DNA of 64,000 bases, taken from the NCBI RefSeq assembly GCF_030272615.1, contig NC_081411.1, forward strand, positions 187,309,449-187,373,448, written 5' to 3'. A program made the translations under genes and the position numbers. Under the pieces are notes generated by a model. That model was not told the DNA's origin and searched no databases. It was given only the letters and a program-made list of their open reading frames with translations. Positions 13,037 to 26,164 of the stretch are shown here, one piece after another. Position 1 is the first letter of the stretch, and each line of letters begins with the position of its first letter. This stretch comes from Cryptomeria japonica (Eukaryota > Streptophyta > Pinopsida > Cupressales > Cupressaceae).

Positions 13037-13955
13037 TTATTTATCCATGTCATCTTCATTTTCTCCTTCTCCCCATTTATAACATAATAGATTTTGTTGT
13101 GGTCCACTTTCATTCATTCTATCATTTCCACTTTTTTTGAATCTCCCATTTGACTTGCACTTAACAACTTTGTACCCATATATATTGCAAGCATAATAGT
13201 ATCCATTGAAAGGATGAACATCCCTACCAATACTTGAATTTACATATCTATTCCAATTCATCCCACTTCTGCATTCACTTACTTTGTGTCCAAACTTATT
13301 GCAATATGAACATTGGCCATTAAATAGTTGATTTCTAATCTGACTTCTACATTCACTAACTCTATGTCTAAATTTATTACATGTAAAATAGTTACCATTA
13401 AAAGATGAGAAACACCTAGATAGAATAGGAGGAGGTCTCCTAAAGTTCTTCAAGTTTCAGACTAGAATGAAATCATTTTTTTTATTAGGGTTGTTCAGTT
13501 TATTTTTGACCTTTTACTTTCCTTTGTCTTTTTTGCTAAATGATTTAGAGAAGTCGTCATTTTCAAAGACAATCCCACCTTTGTTTTTATTTATTTTTTG
13601 AGAAATGAAAATTACATCAAGAACTTCACTGCCACTCTAAGTTTCAGACCATTATCAATATGATCCTTTGCATCCTTTAGTTCCTTCTTAAGCCTGCTCA
13701 CTTCTTCTTCAAGTCTAGAGAATTCTTTGGTTTTCTCATCGATATTTGTTTCAAAATAATCAATGACCTTCTTTACTTTATCAAGCAAGACTCTCAAATA
13801 AGAAATCTTTTGTATTGCCTTGTGTTTTTCTCTTCTTTCATCAAGGTCTACCAATATAAATCTTAATTCTCTTTCCATGTCAACAACATCATCCCAATCT
13901 CTGACCCATAGCATCCATGTCATTCAATTCCTCTCCAAACATAGTGTTCAAATCT
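13037..13955 (-). pseudogene. Element G ORF1: coiled coil plus CCHC knuckles
   Basis: Two minus-strand frames form the remnant. 13923-13612 encodes a charged coiled coil (KTKEFSRLEEEVSRLKKELK) equivalent to the N-terminal half of ORF1 in B and C. 13453-13037 encodes a chain of zinc knuckles. One is intact (CSYCNKFGHKVSEC). Two have lost a first cysteine or the histidine (YFTCNKFRHRVSEC, YYACNIYGYKVVKC). A fourth is only suggested (LLCYKWGEG). The product would be a nucleocapsid-like RNA-binding protein; no Gag capsid domain is evident. Confidence 0.75.
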
Positions 13956-13996
13956 TGGATCTACCTCAGTGGTCAAACTGTCTCTTCAAGAACCTT

Positions 13997-14008
13997 GCTC
14001 TAATACCA
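13997..14008 (-). other. Primer binding site of element G
   Basis: TGGTATTAGAGC on the minus strand, two bases after the LTR end, the same tRNA-Met-type site as in copia elements F and D. Confidence 0.8.
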
Positions 14009-14010
14009 AT

Positions 14011-15646
14011 TGTTGAACACTAATAGATGTTGAGTGGGGGGGATGAATCAACATATACTAAAACTTGATCAAAGTAAATCATTCATTTCATTGTCTTCTA
14101 TACATCATTAATCATACATACATGAAATTAAATAACTGAAATAGTAAGTACATCCACACAAGATCACTGGGATTTTTACATGGAAAACTCAAACTAGGAA
14201 AAAACACAAATGAGAATCACACTCATAATATATAAGAAAGTTGTTTACAAAGATTTAGGCCATAGGCCAAGTATCTCATTGCTTTGGACTTCAAGCTAAG
14301 ACACACAACTTAAGGGAAAGATACAAAAAGACTTGCAAAACTAAAGATCACTTCTTCAGTACCAAACATTTCTCCAAATACAATAAAGATAAGAGATTGA
14401 ACTGCATGTAAGTAACATCTACCAAAATGTGATTAGCAGTTCACAACTTATTACTCATTTGATCCCACCTTTATTTTTGCATTGTACCACATCCAGGCCT
14501 CTATATTACTTCACATTAGCTTCACATATTACACATCACCTTAAACTCGCATCATACTTTCACAACCATATCAATAACACACCTATCATTACTCAATTAA
14601 TATATCCTTTATATATAAATTGGATCTTCAATTTCCTCTATTAGGTTGATTTATAGAAATGTAGCATTTATATGCACCATTGGACCAAAATGATCCATAA
14701 AACACATGAGGAAGACAAAAGAGACATGTGAGGATTCACACCATGTCGACACATAGGTCTTCCAATTATCTCCAAAAAGGTTTTTCACTAGACTTCACAC
14801 AATTGCTTGAACCAAAACACATAGGATGACTCATACCAATCTATTTTACTTAAAATTTTGGTCTGGACCAAAAACATAAGATTTTAGGACCACCATAGAA
14901 GAAACATAATGTGCTAGGGTATATAAATCAACTATCCACAACACCTTTAGAGAAATACAAAGTCAAGGAATGCAGCGCATTCTGTCACAATGTCTTATAA
15001 CACATTATCACTTAACACAGACAAAAAAAGCTCTCATAATAAAACGTCTATCCATTTGAAATATGAAGAGATTGATCTTCCATAATCATTCCTCTTCAAT
15101 CCACACATCCATCTAATACATATCCAATACAACCACAAACCACTAGACAATGATACATTTTACCAAAGTAGTCACCTGAAATAGTTATACAATTTTCAAA
15201 CCAAGCAGAAAGACATCAATCCCCGAGTTTCACAACATACCATCAATATTTTCTATCTAGGATACCTTCAGATAGTTTACACACATTCACACAACATATA
15301 TATGCACTTAGACCATAGTGTCATCTCAATGTTGCTCTACAAGTCATTATGTCCACACAATCTAACATACATACTTCTCATTCCTGACAAAGACAACATA
15401 ACACCTTGTGTCATCATCAAGGTATTTTTATTAGCATACTATATATAATATTCAAGATATCCATACACCTCTTCATCATATCACTTCTAGACCAACATCT
15501 GGACCACCAACACGTTTGACACCAATATCAAAACTCAACCAAATCACTGTTGGACCATACACCTCTACATCATATCACTTCTGGACCAACATCAAGACCA
15601 CCAACAAGTTTGACATTAATGACAAGATAAAATTGTATGTGAAATA
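14011..15646 (-). repeat. 5' LTR of element G
   Basis: About 1,636 bp, matching 7116-8720. On the minus strand it ends with the C-run, CTCAACATC and TTCAACA next to the primer site. The start is degraded (TATTTCACATAC). The five bases beyond it (GTCAG, 15647-15651) would be one TSD copy; the other is lost with G's truncated far end. Confidence 0.8.
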
Positions 15647-16300
15647 GTCAGTATGCGCAGGTTCTCCATTCCATCATCATTGATAATGTCATGCCCAACT
15701 TTTGGGCACGAACGGAATAATTTTTTTTTTTTAAAATACTTAACTAATTATCGACTTACTTAACTAATATAATCAACTAAGTGCGATTAACTTAAATAAA
15801 ATAATGCATTTTGGGTTGAGTCTAAACTATATTTGTATAAAACGGGTAATTAAACTCAATTGGGAAACATGGTTTACTAAGTTATCAACGAGCTAATATT
15901 TCCCCCAAAAGGATTAACACTAATATTCATTAATAAATAATTAGAATCCCAAGTGTAACGTTTACTCCCGAACTTAAACTTTCTTTATGAAATTTGTTTT
16001 ATCATTCCTATCCTTCTAGGATTTCTAAATTTATTTATCCTTGTAATTTAAAACACCTTATTTAAATGAAGCCCCCATAATCTAAAATCACTTTATAATC
16101 CTATACTTAATCTGGCCCTCTTGGCCCTACATGAACTCAGTGTTTACACCCTTTATTTTTTTAATCTAATCCACCTAATATTAAAATCCTTCTATAAAGT
16201 TTCTTCTACATTTGTCCAAAGTTTAATAAAAAAAATGCTCAATCTTAATATTACATCTAACAAATTTATTTCCTCATAATTACTAAAATTAGTCCATTCC

Positions 16301-16453
<153 letters not shown>

Positions 16454-17054
16454 TCACATGTACATTTTATTTAACGGTGTAATTCAAAGAGGGGGGTTTA
16501 TATTAAGTTTATAAATACACCCTAGAGAGAGGGGTGGAGCTTATATTTTACTATTAAAATTATCCCATTTAAATATTTCATCTCCCTCCACACTCACATG
16601 TTTATTTTAAAATTGTGTGTGTGCTTGCCCTAACCCGAACTAGGGTTAGGGCGAATTTTGTTATTACCGAAGCATTCCTTCCCCCTTTTTTTTTAATCTT
16701 TGAAACCTGAGTGTTTGTGTGTGAGTGTAGGGCGCGTCGGTAGCCACGGGAGGGCGCGCAGGCTGAGCCCGTAGCCAAACCCTTCCCCGTTATAGTTTCA
16801 TTTTTTTTTTTTTTTATGCATTTTAATAACTTGGGGGTGGAAGGTGCGAAGGAGACCGAGAGAGGAGGGATCGGGTAGAGCGGGGGAGAGGGAGAGCGAA
16901 GGAGGCGGAGGTGCAAATTTTAAATGCGGCGGAGAAAGGTTGAAACGCGGGCGAAGCGGAGGTTTGAATGCGGCGAAACACGTTTAAACTACGGGCGGAG
17001 CACAGGTTAACAGTGGGCGGAGCAACCGGTGGGCGGGGGTTTCCCCCCCGGGCG

Positions 17055-17111
17055 CCACTATGGCTACCCACAGTGCGGCCGGGCGCCGCTCACTGTGGGT
17101 AACCATAGTGG
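17055..17111. repeat. GC-rich hairpin, 21-bp arms
   Basis: The left arm 17055-17075 (CCACTATGG...CCCACAGTG) is the reverse complement of 17091-17111 with one mismatch. The 15-base loop 17076-17090 is GC-rich. The hairpin lies in a GC-rich island inside the otherwise AT-rich insertion I. Confidence 0.9.
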
Positions 17112-17140
17112 TGGCCGGGCGCCTCCCGCGCCCCCGCCGG

Positions 17141-17159
17141 CCACTGTGTTACACAGTGG
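17141..17159. repeat. 19-base palindrome
   Basis: CCACTGTGTTACACAGTGG: 9-base perfect arms around a single T. It shares the CACTGTG core of the hairpin 30 bases upstream. Confidence 0.9.
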
Positions 17160-17266
17160 TGCGGCTCCAAGTTAAAACCCTGCTGCAGTTTGTTTAAAAA
17201 AAAACATTAACGCGAATTAAAACATTTATATTTCGTTTGATATTTAAATGCAAATGTATATATATT

Positions 17267-17320
<54 letters not shown>

Positions 17321-20300
17321 AATGTATATATATATAAATATATATATGTATTTATATATGTATGTGTATATATATGTTTTTAAATGACCTGCTTATCAGA
17401 TCTCCTTTTCTGTAAATTAATATTATCAGAGCTGTGAATATTTTTTTTTTTTGTAGAACAGATTATCAAAAGACATTTGAAGGGCTAAAAATATTTAAAG
17501 GGGATTTCCAAATCTATATTCTATTTTTGTAACAAAATGATAATATTAAAAAAAAACTAAATGTTTCTTTTTTTTTTTTTTGCAAAGAATAGACCAATTC
17601 AATAAATTTCTTTTCTGCAATAAACAGAAAAATAAAAGACTGTTTTTACTTAAATTTATAGCAGCCTATCATTATAAATAACATGTAGCATTAAAATCCA
17701 TTTTCTTGCAGAAATCATAATAAATGCATTTGCTTCTCTTGCTTTTGTAAAACATAAAAATTTTCATACAATCAAATATATTACTTCTTTCATTTGCAAC
17801 TAACTAAAATAGGGAAAACATCATGTATTTCATTAGCAAGGTAGATACAAAATTTTTATGGATACCAAATAACATGAATACAAATGGGATGAAATCCCAA
17901 CAATGTTTCTTCTCTACATAGTAACTTGAGAATAATACAACACTTTCTCTTTCTTGAAAGTAAATACTACACATGCTCACTTTTCTTCTTTTATACAACT
18001 ACTACATTGTAACTATCCTTTTTCCCTTTTTTTTTAAAAACACTTTTCTGCAACACAAAACAGCAACATAGTCCTTTAATCCTTCTTTTCCATTCCCATG
18101 CAACCTGCAATAAAACACATTTTGACCATGGGAAGCTCACCTCCCAGCCTAGGCTTACTAGAAGCCACCCCCGAGCTTGGAGAACCAAGCACTAGACGGG
18201 TTACAAACAAGCAACTCCACAACAAACATAGGAAGACACTTACATTCAAATTTCCCTTCCCAAGCTACACATTCACCACTTTCATGGTGACTCTTCCATG
18301 GGTGGAAGTGGACCAAGTACCAATGGGGAGAATGCATGCCAAAAAAAAACAACACAAGCCACCTCATGGCAATACAAATGCAACAAATGCTTCCACAATC
18401 CTTATGCCCCCCAAAAAGGCCCAAGGCCATATTTTCTCCCCTTATGACCCCCAAATGCATACACAAGGCTATGCATCAAGGGTCACCAAGGACTCCCTTG
18501 AGAACACTCTCCATAAGGAGAGCCTCTCACCCATGGCTGTCATACTCCTTCCACCCCAAGATCTTCCTACCCTCCCAAGAGTAGGAGATCTTGGACACTC
18601 CCAAAACAACAAGAACACAAAACAAAATACATAGGAAAGAAAACTACACAATCTTAACTTCAACAAAAAACTTCATAAAGAACTTTCTTTCAAACAACTC
18701 TTTTCTTTTACAAACAACATAAACTAACACATACAACATAACAAGAGGAGGTAAGAAGTAACCAACCTTATTCTTCCAATAGGTATGCTAAAATTAGTTG
18801 GGGATGAGCTGCCCAATTCCACACTAACTTTCTCCAAAATTCCACCAAAAGTGCTAATCTCCTACTAACTTTTTCAAAACAAGCATAATCTCCAAGAATG
18901 GAGAGTGGGTGATTACCCACTAAGTCTCCAATTCTTGCCTAAGAAGGCCTCTCACACACTTCCCAACCCCTTGGGTGAGGTGTGAGTTCCCATTGGTTGC
19001 CCTTCCCCAAACTCTTACACATTACCAAAATTGGAAAGGGAAAAGGTGGAAGAAGATGGGGAAGAGGGTTTGACATCAAAAGAGAAGGTTGTCTATCCTA
19101 GGAGGAACCTTCTAAGTTGAATTTTCGTGCATCTTGGAAATATCACTTTTTGAAGTGACTACATAGTCACATGGGAGAAGCCACATGTTGCAAAATACCC
19201 CTAACCCATAGGTATACCCTTTGGACCTTTGGAAAAGCCTTAAAACTTACCCTAGGAGTCCATTAAACCCTTTGGAAACCCAACTGAAGTTTACCTACGG
19301 GTCAAACTTGAGTTGACCACTCCCAAGACTCCCTACCCAAGGCAAGGTTGGGACCACACTCATGTTTTTGAATGGCTTTGGTAGAAACAAAACTCCCTCC
19401 AAGAGACAAGTCAAAATAAATGACACTAATCAGCACATGTGTCAAGTGACACAATAAAAATACAATATAAAAATCACACATGGAATTTGTCTCTTGTAGG
19501 ATTACACATATACATATAATTTAATTTTAACACTCAAGCATTATACACTTCACAAATAAAACACATTACAATGGGGTGTTGTCTCTCCAAATAGACAACT
19601 CCCGGCTTAACAAACGCACATTGGTCTAGGCTTGGTTCTCCATTAAATTCCATGGTCACATGGATAATTTTCCTGTGCATCTCAATTAACACATTAGTAA
19701 TTCCAAATAATCACATTTATACAAAATCAAATACATGCATTCCATTGCACATCAAACACTCATACATTTGGCAACCATAATTCAATATCTCATTTGTTCA
19801 AATTCAATTTCACATAAGCAATTAACATAATTTTCCCAAAATTGAACCACTCATAAATAAGCATCATTTTTCTATCATCAAAATAAAATCCTACAAATTT
19901 CCAATAATGACATTCACCATCATAATGTAATTCTATTCTAGTAACATATCTAAAGTTTCATAATCATCACGCATGAAATAAAGCATTAACATATGTCAGT
20001 GTGATCCAAATCATGGAATCATATAAGTTCTAAGTCCATAAAGCATAAAATAAAGCATCCATAATAGTCTCAATATGCAAATAACTGAAAATGTCAAACT
20101 GAGTCGGGGTAGGGCCTAACAGATAACAAGAGTCCTTTCAAAAATCAAGATATTCATGAAATATATGAGAAGTTCCATATCCAACATCGCTTCTCCATTG
20201 CATACTATCCCCAATGCAATGGTCAAGTTGAGGCGTCAAATAAAACTATCCTGAAAATAATCAAGAAGACAGTTAATGACGCTAGTTGTGATTGGCACAT

Positions 20301-20775
20301 CCAACTTAATCTTGCCTTATGCACCTTTTGCACAAGTGTATGTACCCCCTTTGGCACCATATCATTTTTACTTGTCTATGGCATTGAAGCTATCTTACCC
20401 ATTGAAGTTAAATTATCATCTTTACAAGTCTCTTGGTAGTGATGAGGATTACAGTCTCCTGACTTTAGGATCTTGAACTATTGGGTGAACATAGAAAGAA
20501 TGCTTTCAATCATCTTATAACATACCAACATCACATGAGTAGAATTTAAAATCATACGGTTAAACCTCACACATTTGAGTTAGGTGACTTAGTTCTTAAA
20601 TAAAATCTTAAGAATCAACAAGATCGATAGAAACGAGGAAAATTTGAACCTAATTGGGTTGGCCCCTACATTGTAACAACACTTTATGGCCTTGGACCAT
20701 ATCAGCTATCCACTCTCAAAGGTGAACCAATTAAAGATCCTATCAACAACATGCACCTTAGAAAGTTCTAAACTT

Positions 20776-21650
20776 AGTCCTTTAAATAATCCCTTAAAGA
20801 TACAAAAAATAAAAATTAAAAATTAAAAAAAAAATACAAAAATAATAAACAAAAATCGCGACCTTGATGAAAACCTAGCAAGTAGGTGTCTTGTGTGACA
20901 CAAAAATTAAGAAATTAAAAAAAAAAAAATCAAAAACAGTAAAGATAAATAAATCCATCCAATGGTGAAAACTAATTTAGTGGCACTCTAGGCAAGTACC
21001 ATGGTGAAAACCAAGTAACGAGTGCCATGTGTAGGGAATTTTCTCCTCCCTCCTTCAGGATTCTGCATCATCCCTTCACTTTGCACACACTCACAACCTA
21101 TCATTCACAACAAACTTTACATCCTCATCATAGCTTGTCATTGTTATACCTAGGGTCCTCACCCTCCATAATAAACCTTTTGATACCCTTTCTTAGTCCA
21201 TAATAATTAGGTTCTATCCCTAACTAGGGGCATATCCTTGACCTAGTGATGAGATTGGATCCTTAAAATAGCATGTTATGAGGAATATCGCTTTTATACC
21301 TTATTTCCTATGCTTGTGATCCACAATAAAGCTTCATGCGCATTGTTGATCCAAAATAAAGTTTTCATTTTCTCTGCAATAAAAATTTGTTTCATGGAGT
21401 GAGATAGTTTCAGATAAGACATGAGCAACATTTAGCCTTCAACAAAATCAATCTTTTAGGTAGACTGACTAGCGGGATTGGTAATCTTGTTTTCCTTATT
21501 AAATGTATCCTCATCACGATGGTATCAACATTGTGACTAGATCAAAAACAATATAAACATATGTGGCAAAAAATAATTGTGCATGAGGATTTCATTGTCT
21601 ATTGGTTTTAGGTCTTTTGTGTTCATTTGATTTTATCTTTTAGTGATATG
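20776..21650 (+). other. Element H 3' untranslated region, first part
   Basis: Sequence after the integrase stop, with A-rich runs (20805-20930) and ACCTAGCAAGTAGGTG / GTACCATGGTGAAAACC stretches of the kind found downstream of pol in Athila/Tat-type gypsy elements. No coding region. It ends at the left TSD of element A (ATATG, 21646-21650). Confidence 0.5.
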
Positions 21651-22882
21651 TGTTGGATTATTGGGGAGATTGTTGGATTTGGTTGTTCATTGATGTCAAC
21701 ATACTCCTGTGAGTTATTCTGGTGAGTTTGGGAAGATTTTCTATTCCGGTTTGCAGTTCTTTGTTTACCGGTTTCTGTCGGTATTCCCTCCCGTATATTC
21801 TGGTGCAATCAGATCTTGTGCTGATATTTCAGATTATTGTTTGGGATGATCCTGTGTATCTTCATTTCAAATGGTTCATGGTTTGGTACTCCACAAGCTA
21901 TACTTCTTCGTGACAGTTGTTGATTGGTTGTGTTCTTGAGCTTTGAGACGTTGACAAATGAAGATTTGAAAAGTTGTATTGGTGCAACTATTTCAGATTA
22001 TTCTAATGTGCTTGATAGTGTTTCCTAGTAGCGTCCTATTTGTTTTGGCGGTCCGTATTGATTTTTGAGTGAGTTTTTGGTGATTTCTTTGAACCAGTGA
22101 TAATTTGTGTGTTATATAGTATTTCTGGTGGCATAGCGTATTGTGGTTGATCTTGGAGGGATTTCCAGTGGATGTAATTGTTTGGGAATTTGAATTAGGT
22201 CCATGCTATGTAATGTAAATCATAATATTGGTCTGGTGGTTGATCTTTGTATCGTGTAATGTAATTTTTATAAATATAAGTTAAGGGTTGAGGGTTTAGC
22301 CGACCTTGTTATCAAGGCTGGTGATTTGTATATATAGGTGATATACTTGTGTAATGGAGTCGATATTGTTTCTACATTATTATAGATAGGTAAATGTGTG
22401 AACAAGGATATATCATTCAGTGAAGTGTTGTGATGAGTTTGGTGTTGCAGGGCAGACAACTGTGCTTAACTGGAACTATCATTAGGCATTTGTAGATGCT
22501 ATTATTGTAGTTCATTCCTTTTGGATTGTAGTATGAGTCATTTAGTAATTTAGTGAGACTTCCTTCAGGGTTGTAGCCTTATGGGCATATATCTATTGAG
22601 TAGTGAGCTCTAGGGAGTGTGCCTAAAAGCATGTGCATCCCCATTGTAATATTTTTATATACTACTATAGAGTATCATCTTATTGTGGGTCGGTTCCCAC
22701 AGTGTTTTTTCCCTTAACTAGGGTTTCCATGTCAAAATATTGGTTTTGTGTGTTGTGATGTTAATTTGCTTATCTGTTATTGTTGTGTTTTAGCATTGTA
22801 TGTTTTGAAAGTTTAATTTGTAAATCTAGTGAAGACTGATTCACCCCCCCCTCTCAGTCTTCCTTCTTGATTGCTGCTGACA
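21651..22882 (+). repeat. 5' LTR of element A
   Basis: It matches 34071-35314. Its first 20 bases (TGTTGGATTATTGGGGAGAT) are extra compared with the 3' LTR, which corresponds to this copy from 21671. It also lacks a 29-base stretch present in the 3' LTR at about 34090-34118. It ends GCTGACA after the usual C-run. Confidence 0.85.
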
Positions 22883-22884
22883 AT

Positions 22885-22896
22885 TGGTATCAGAGA
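22885..22896 (+). other. Primer binding site of element A
   Basis: TGGTATCAGAGA, two bases after the LTR, complementary to the 3' end of initiator tRNA-Met. Confidence 0.85.
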
Positions 22897-22938
22897 TAGA
22901 TCCTCTGGTAGAAGCTTTATCGCTTGAGGAGATCCAGG

Positions 22939-24072
22939 ATGGTAGCTCAAGGTAATTTTTTCAAGAAGGAGATTCCAAGGTTTGATGGAAGCAAATACAT
23001 TATATGGAAGAAATAGATGGAGGTGCATTTGAAATGTCTTGGAGAAGATTATTGGAAGATCACTAAGAATGCCTATGTTGTTCCTTAGAATGGACCATCC
23101 ACTCCTGATGAGGTTAAGGAAGCTGAATATAACATCAGAGTGAAGGAATCATTACTCAGTGCCCTGACTGATTCTGAAATGACAAATGTTATGGAACTTC
23201 AAACTGCACATGAGATTTGGGTGAAGCTTGAGATCCTGTATGAAGGTGATAGTCAAGTGAAAGTTGCCAGGTTGCAAAGTTTGAAAGGAAAGTATGAGAC
23301 ATTGAAGATGGGAGATGATGAAAACATACATTCATACATGGCTAAGGTGAATGATCTTATCCTTGGTATCAAATATGTCAATGGAAAGATTGAAGAAGAT
23401 GAGATTGTTGCTAAGGTGCTAAGATCTTTGCCTCCTGCCTATAAACATAAGGTTGTCGCTATTGATGAGATTCGGAGTGTAACTACCGTGACAAGGGATG
23501 TATTGGTTGGAAAACTTATTGCATTTGAGCTGAGCAAATTTGGTGAATTACATAGAAATTTTGAGACAACATTCAAAGCATCAACATATTTGTCCGGTAA
23601 GAAAAATTATAATCTTTTAGAGTGCAGGATATCCTGATATGAAAGAGAAAGAAGAGAGATAGCAGATCAAGAAAGAGAGCTTGATGAGCTTGAAGCATTG
23701 ATTGCTTGGAGATTGCCTAAAGGTGTTAGTAAGTATGATGGAAAGTTTCCCTTGAAATATTTTTCCTATAATAAGATAGGACATTTTGCTTCTAGATTTC
23801 TAGAGAGAATGGCTAAGTATAATGAAAGACATGATAAGTTTGATAGAAATCATAGATATGAGAATTGTGAGAAGTATGATAAGCCCTATAAGTCTAACTG
23901 GAAGTTTAGGAAACAAAAGAATCATTATTATGCTACAGATGAAGGTGTTACAGATGAATAATCAGAAGGAGATGAAGTTGTGTTTATTGTCATTAAAGAA
24001 GATAGTCTTATTCCTATTGGTTCCACTAGTTGTTCTATTGAGGAGAAAGCTTTGGCTACTAAGGTAAAATAA
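22939..24072 (+). pseudogene. Element A gag
   Basis: A copia Gag of the UBN2-type family: the start MVAQGNFFKKEIPRFDGSKY, the capsid core (MELQTAHEIWVKLEILYEGD; LQSLKGKYETLKMGDDENIH) and the ILRSLPP-like stretch (KVLRSLPPAYK) follow family order. In-frame TAG stops at 23014 and 23086 and a later stop near 23636 break it. The nucleocapsid zinc knuckle near 23755 has lost all three cysteines (pattern YFSYNKIGHFASRF where C, C and C are expected), so it could not bind zinc. Confidence 0.85.
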
Positions 24073-24084
24073 AAAGGTGAATGG

Positions 24085-25374
24085 GTGATTGACAGTGGTT
24101 GTTCACATCACATGACTAGTGACAAAAGAAAATATGTAAGCATGGAAAGGTATGATGGTGGAAGAGTTGTATTTGGAGATGACAAAGGCTATGTAATCCG
24201 TGGGATAGGTTCTATTTCTTTTGAGGGTAAGAATAACATTGATGATGTCATGTATGTTGAAGGTTTGAAGCATAATATTTTGAGTGTTGGACAGATGGTT
24301 GATAAGGGTTATTATCTACAATTCAGAAATGGTAAATGCAAGATCTTGAATGCATCTGGTAAAGAAATTGCATCTGGAACTAAGACTGAAGGTAACATTT
24401 TTTATTTGAATGCTAGTGAGAAAAGTTGCTTGATTGCTAAGATAGATAAGAGTTGGTTGTGGCATAAAAGGATGTGTTATGTAAACTTTGATTCGTTGAT
24501 CAAGATCAGTTCTACTCAAGTTGTTAGGGATCTATCAAAGATTGTTAAACCTGTTAATCCAGTATGTAAGGAATGTTAGTTGGGTAAGCAAACCGGGATT
24601 TCTTTAAAGAGTAAATGGTACACATTAAATGGATTATTAGATCTTGCGCATACTGACCTATGTGGACCTACAAATGTCAGAAGTGTGTAGGGTGATAGAT
24701 ACTTTATTTTACTAATTGATGATTATTTCAGAATGACGTGGGTTATCTTTTTGAAGGAAAAATCAGAAGCATTTGAGAAATTCAAGAGATTCAAAGCTAA
24801 AGTTGAAACTGAGTCCAGATTGAAGTTGAAGTGTTTGAGATCTGACAGAGGTGGAGAATTTTGTTCTGGTGAGTTCAATTCTTTCTATGAAATGCATGGA
24901 ATCAGAAGACGGTTATCTGCTCCTAGGACCGCACAGTAGAATGGTATTGTTGAAAGGAAGAACTGCATTGTTTTAGATGCTGCAAGAACCATGTTGATTG
25001 AAGGAGATGTTCCAAAGGTTTATTGGAGAGAAGCTATTAGCTCTGTAGTCTATAGATTCAATAGAGTTCATATCAAAGGTGATACAAGTAAGACTCCTTA
25101 CAAGCTTTGATTTGGTCATGTTCATACTATGAAATATTTCAAAGTTTTTGGTAGAAAATGTTATATCAAGAGAGATGAGGATATTGGGAAGTTTGATGGT
25201 AGAAGTGATGAAGGTATCTTTTTTGGATATTCTACAAATAGAAAAGCCTACCGGTGTTATAACAAGAGACTAAGAAAGATAGTTGAGATTGCAAGTGTGA
25301 AGGTGGATGAGAACTTTGGGAAGGAGATTAGAGCTTATGATGAAGGTCAACATGTTGTTTTAGCTCCTATTTAG
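24085..25374 (+). pseudogene. Element A protease and integrase
   Basis: The aspartic protease signature WVIDSGCSHHMT lies at 24085. The integrase zinc-binding module follows (WHKR...CYVNFDSL near 24460, where the usual GH is changed to CY, then CKEC near 24570). The catalytic core has D in HTDLCGP (about 24650), D in RSDRGGEF (about 24840) and E in NGIVERKN (about 24950), with the GYSTNRKAYR region after it. In-frame stops lie at 24577 (TAG), 24688 (TAG), 24937 (TAG), 25108 (TGA) and 25372 (TAG). Order PR-IN-RT is diagnostic of Ty1/copia. Confidence 0.9.
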
Positions 25375-26164
25375 CTTGAAGAACCTAAGAAGAATGATCT
25401 GGTAGAGACAAAGAAAGCTGCTATTGTCAGTGAGAATGTTCATGAGCCTAAGTCTAAAAATGACAATAATCAGAAGACTTTGAGGTATGTAAGATTGAAT
25501 CATTCTGAGAATCAAATTATTGGTGACAAGAATAAAGGTGTGATGACTAGAAGAAGGTTAGCTGTAAAACAGATATGTTTGATTTCTAGAATTGAACCTA
25601 AAAATGTTGTTGAAACTTGTAAAGATGATAACTGGATTAGGGCCATGGAAGAAGAGTTAGATCAGATTGAAAAGAACAATACTTGGGAACTTGTGCCTAG
25701 ACCTAAGGATACAAATATTATTGGTACTGAATGGGTTTTTAGGAACAAATTCAATGAATCAAGTGAAGTAGTCAGAAGTAAAGCTAGACTAGTCTACAAA
25801 GGATATTCACAGCAGGAAGGGATTGAATATGAAGAAACTTTTTCTCCGGTTTCCATAATTGAAGCTGTTAGACTATTACTAGCTTATGTTGCTTATAAAG
25901 ATTTCAAAGTATTTCAAATGGATGTCAAATATGTATTTCTAAATGGTGATCTAGAAGAAGTCTACATTGAACAACTTGGTGTATTTTCACTGTTAGATGA
26001 TGGAGACATGGTATACAAGTTGAAGAAAGGGCTTTATGGTTTAAAACAAGCCCCTAGAGCCTGGTATGCTAGATTAGATAAATACTTGCTAAAATTGGGA
26101 TTTGTCAAAGGTGTCGTTGATAGTAACTTGCACTTTAAAATTGAAAATGACAACATTTTGATTG

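Larger units (their letters stand above)
7116..15646 (-). mobile_element. Element G: diverged pol-less LTR retroelement
   Basis: A minus-strand element with a 5' LTR (15646-14011), primer site (14008-13997), a coiled-coil/zinc-knuckle ORF1 remnant (about 13955-13037), an ORF2 remnant (about 12700-11140), a foreign insertion (about 11132-9780), a downstream remnant, a polypurine tract (about 8735-8721) and a 3' LTR (8720-7116, cut by element F). ORF1 and ORF2 match elements B and C of this window, and no protease, integrase or RT signature was seen. Its 5' flank is the integrase reading frame of gypsy element H, so it inserted into H. It is the most decayed of the three family members. Confidence 0.75.

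Noticed and set aside
16602-17071. Pro/Ser/Arg-rich minus-strand frames in the GC-rich island
   Set aside because: They are by-products of high GC content and purine-rich repeats; no domain recognised.
18098-18634. 178-codon plus-strand open frame inside insertion I
   Set aside because: No recognisable domain, low-complexity composition, overlapping frames on the other strand, and located in an LTR-like unit. Treated as chance.
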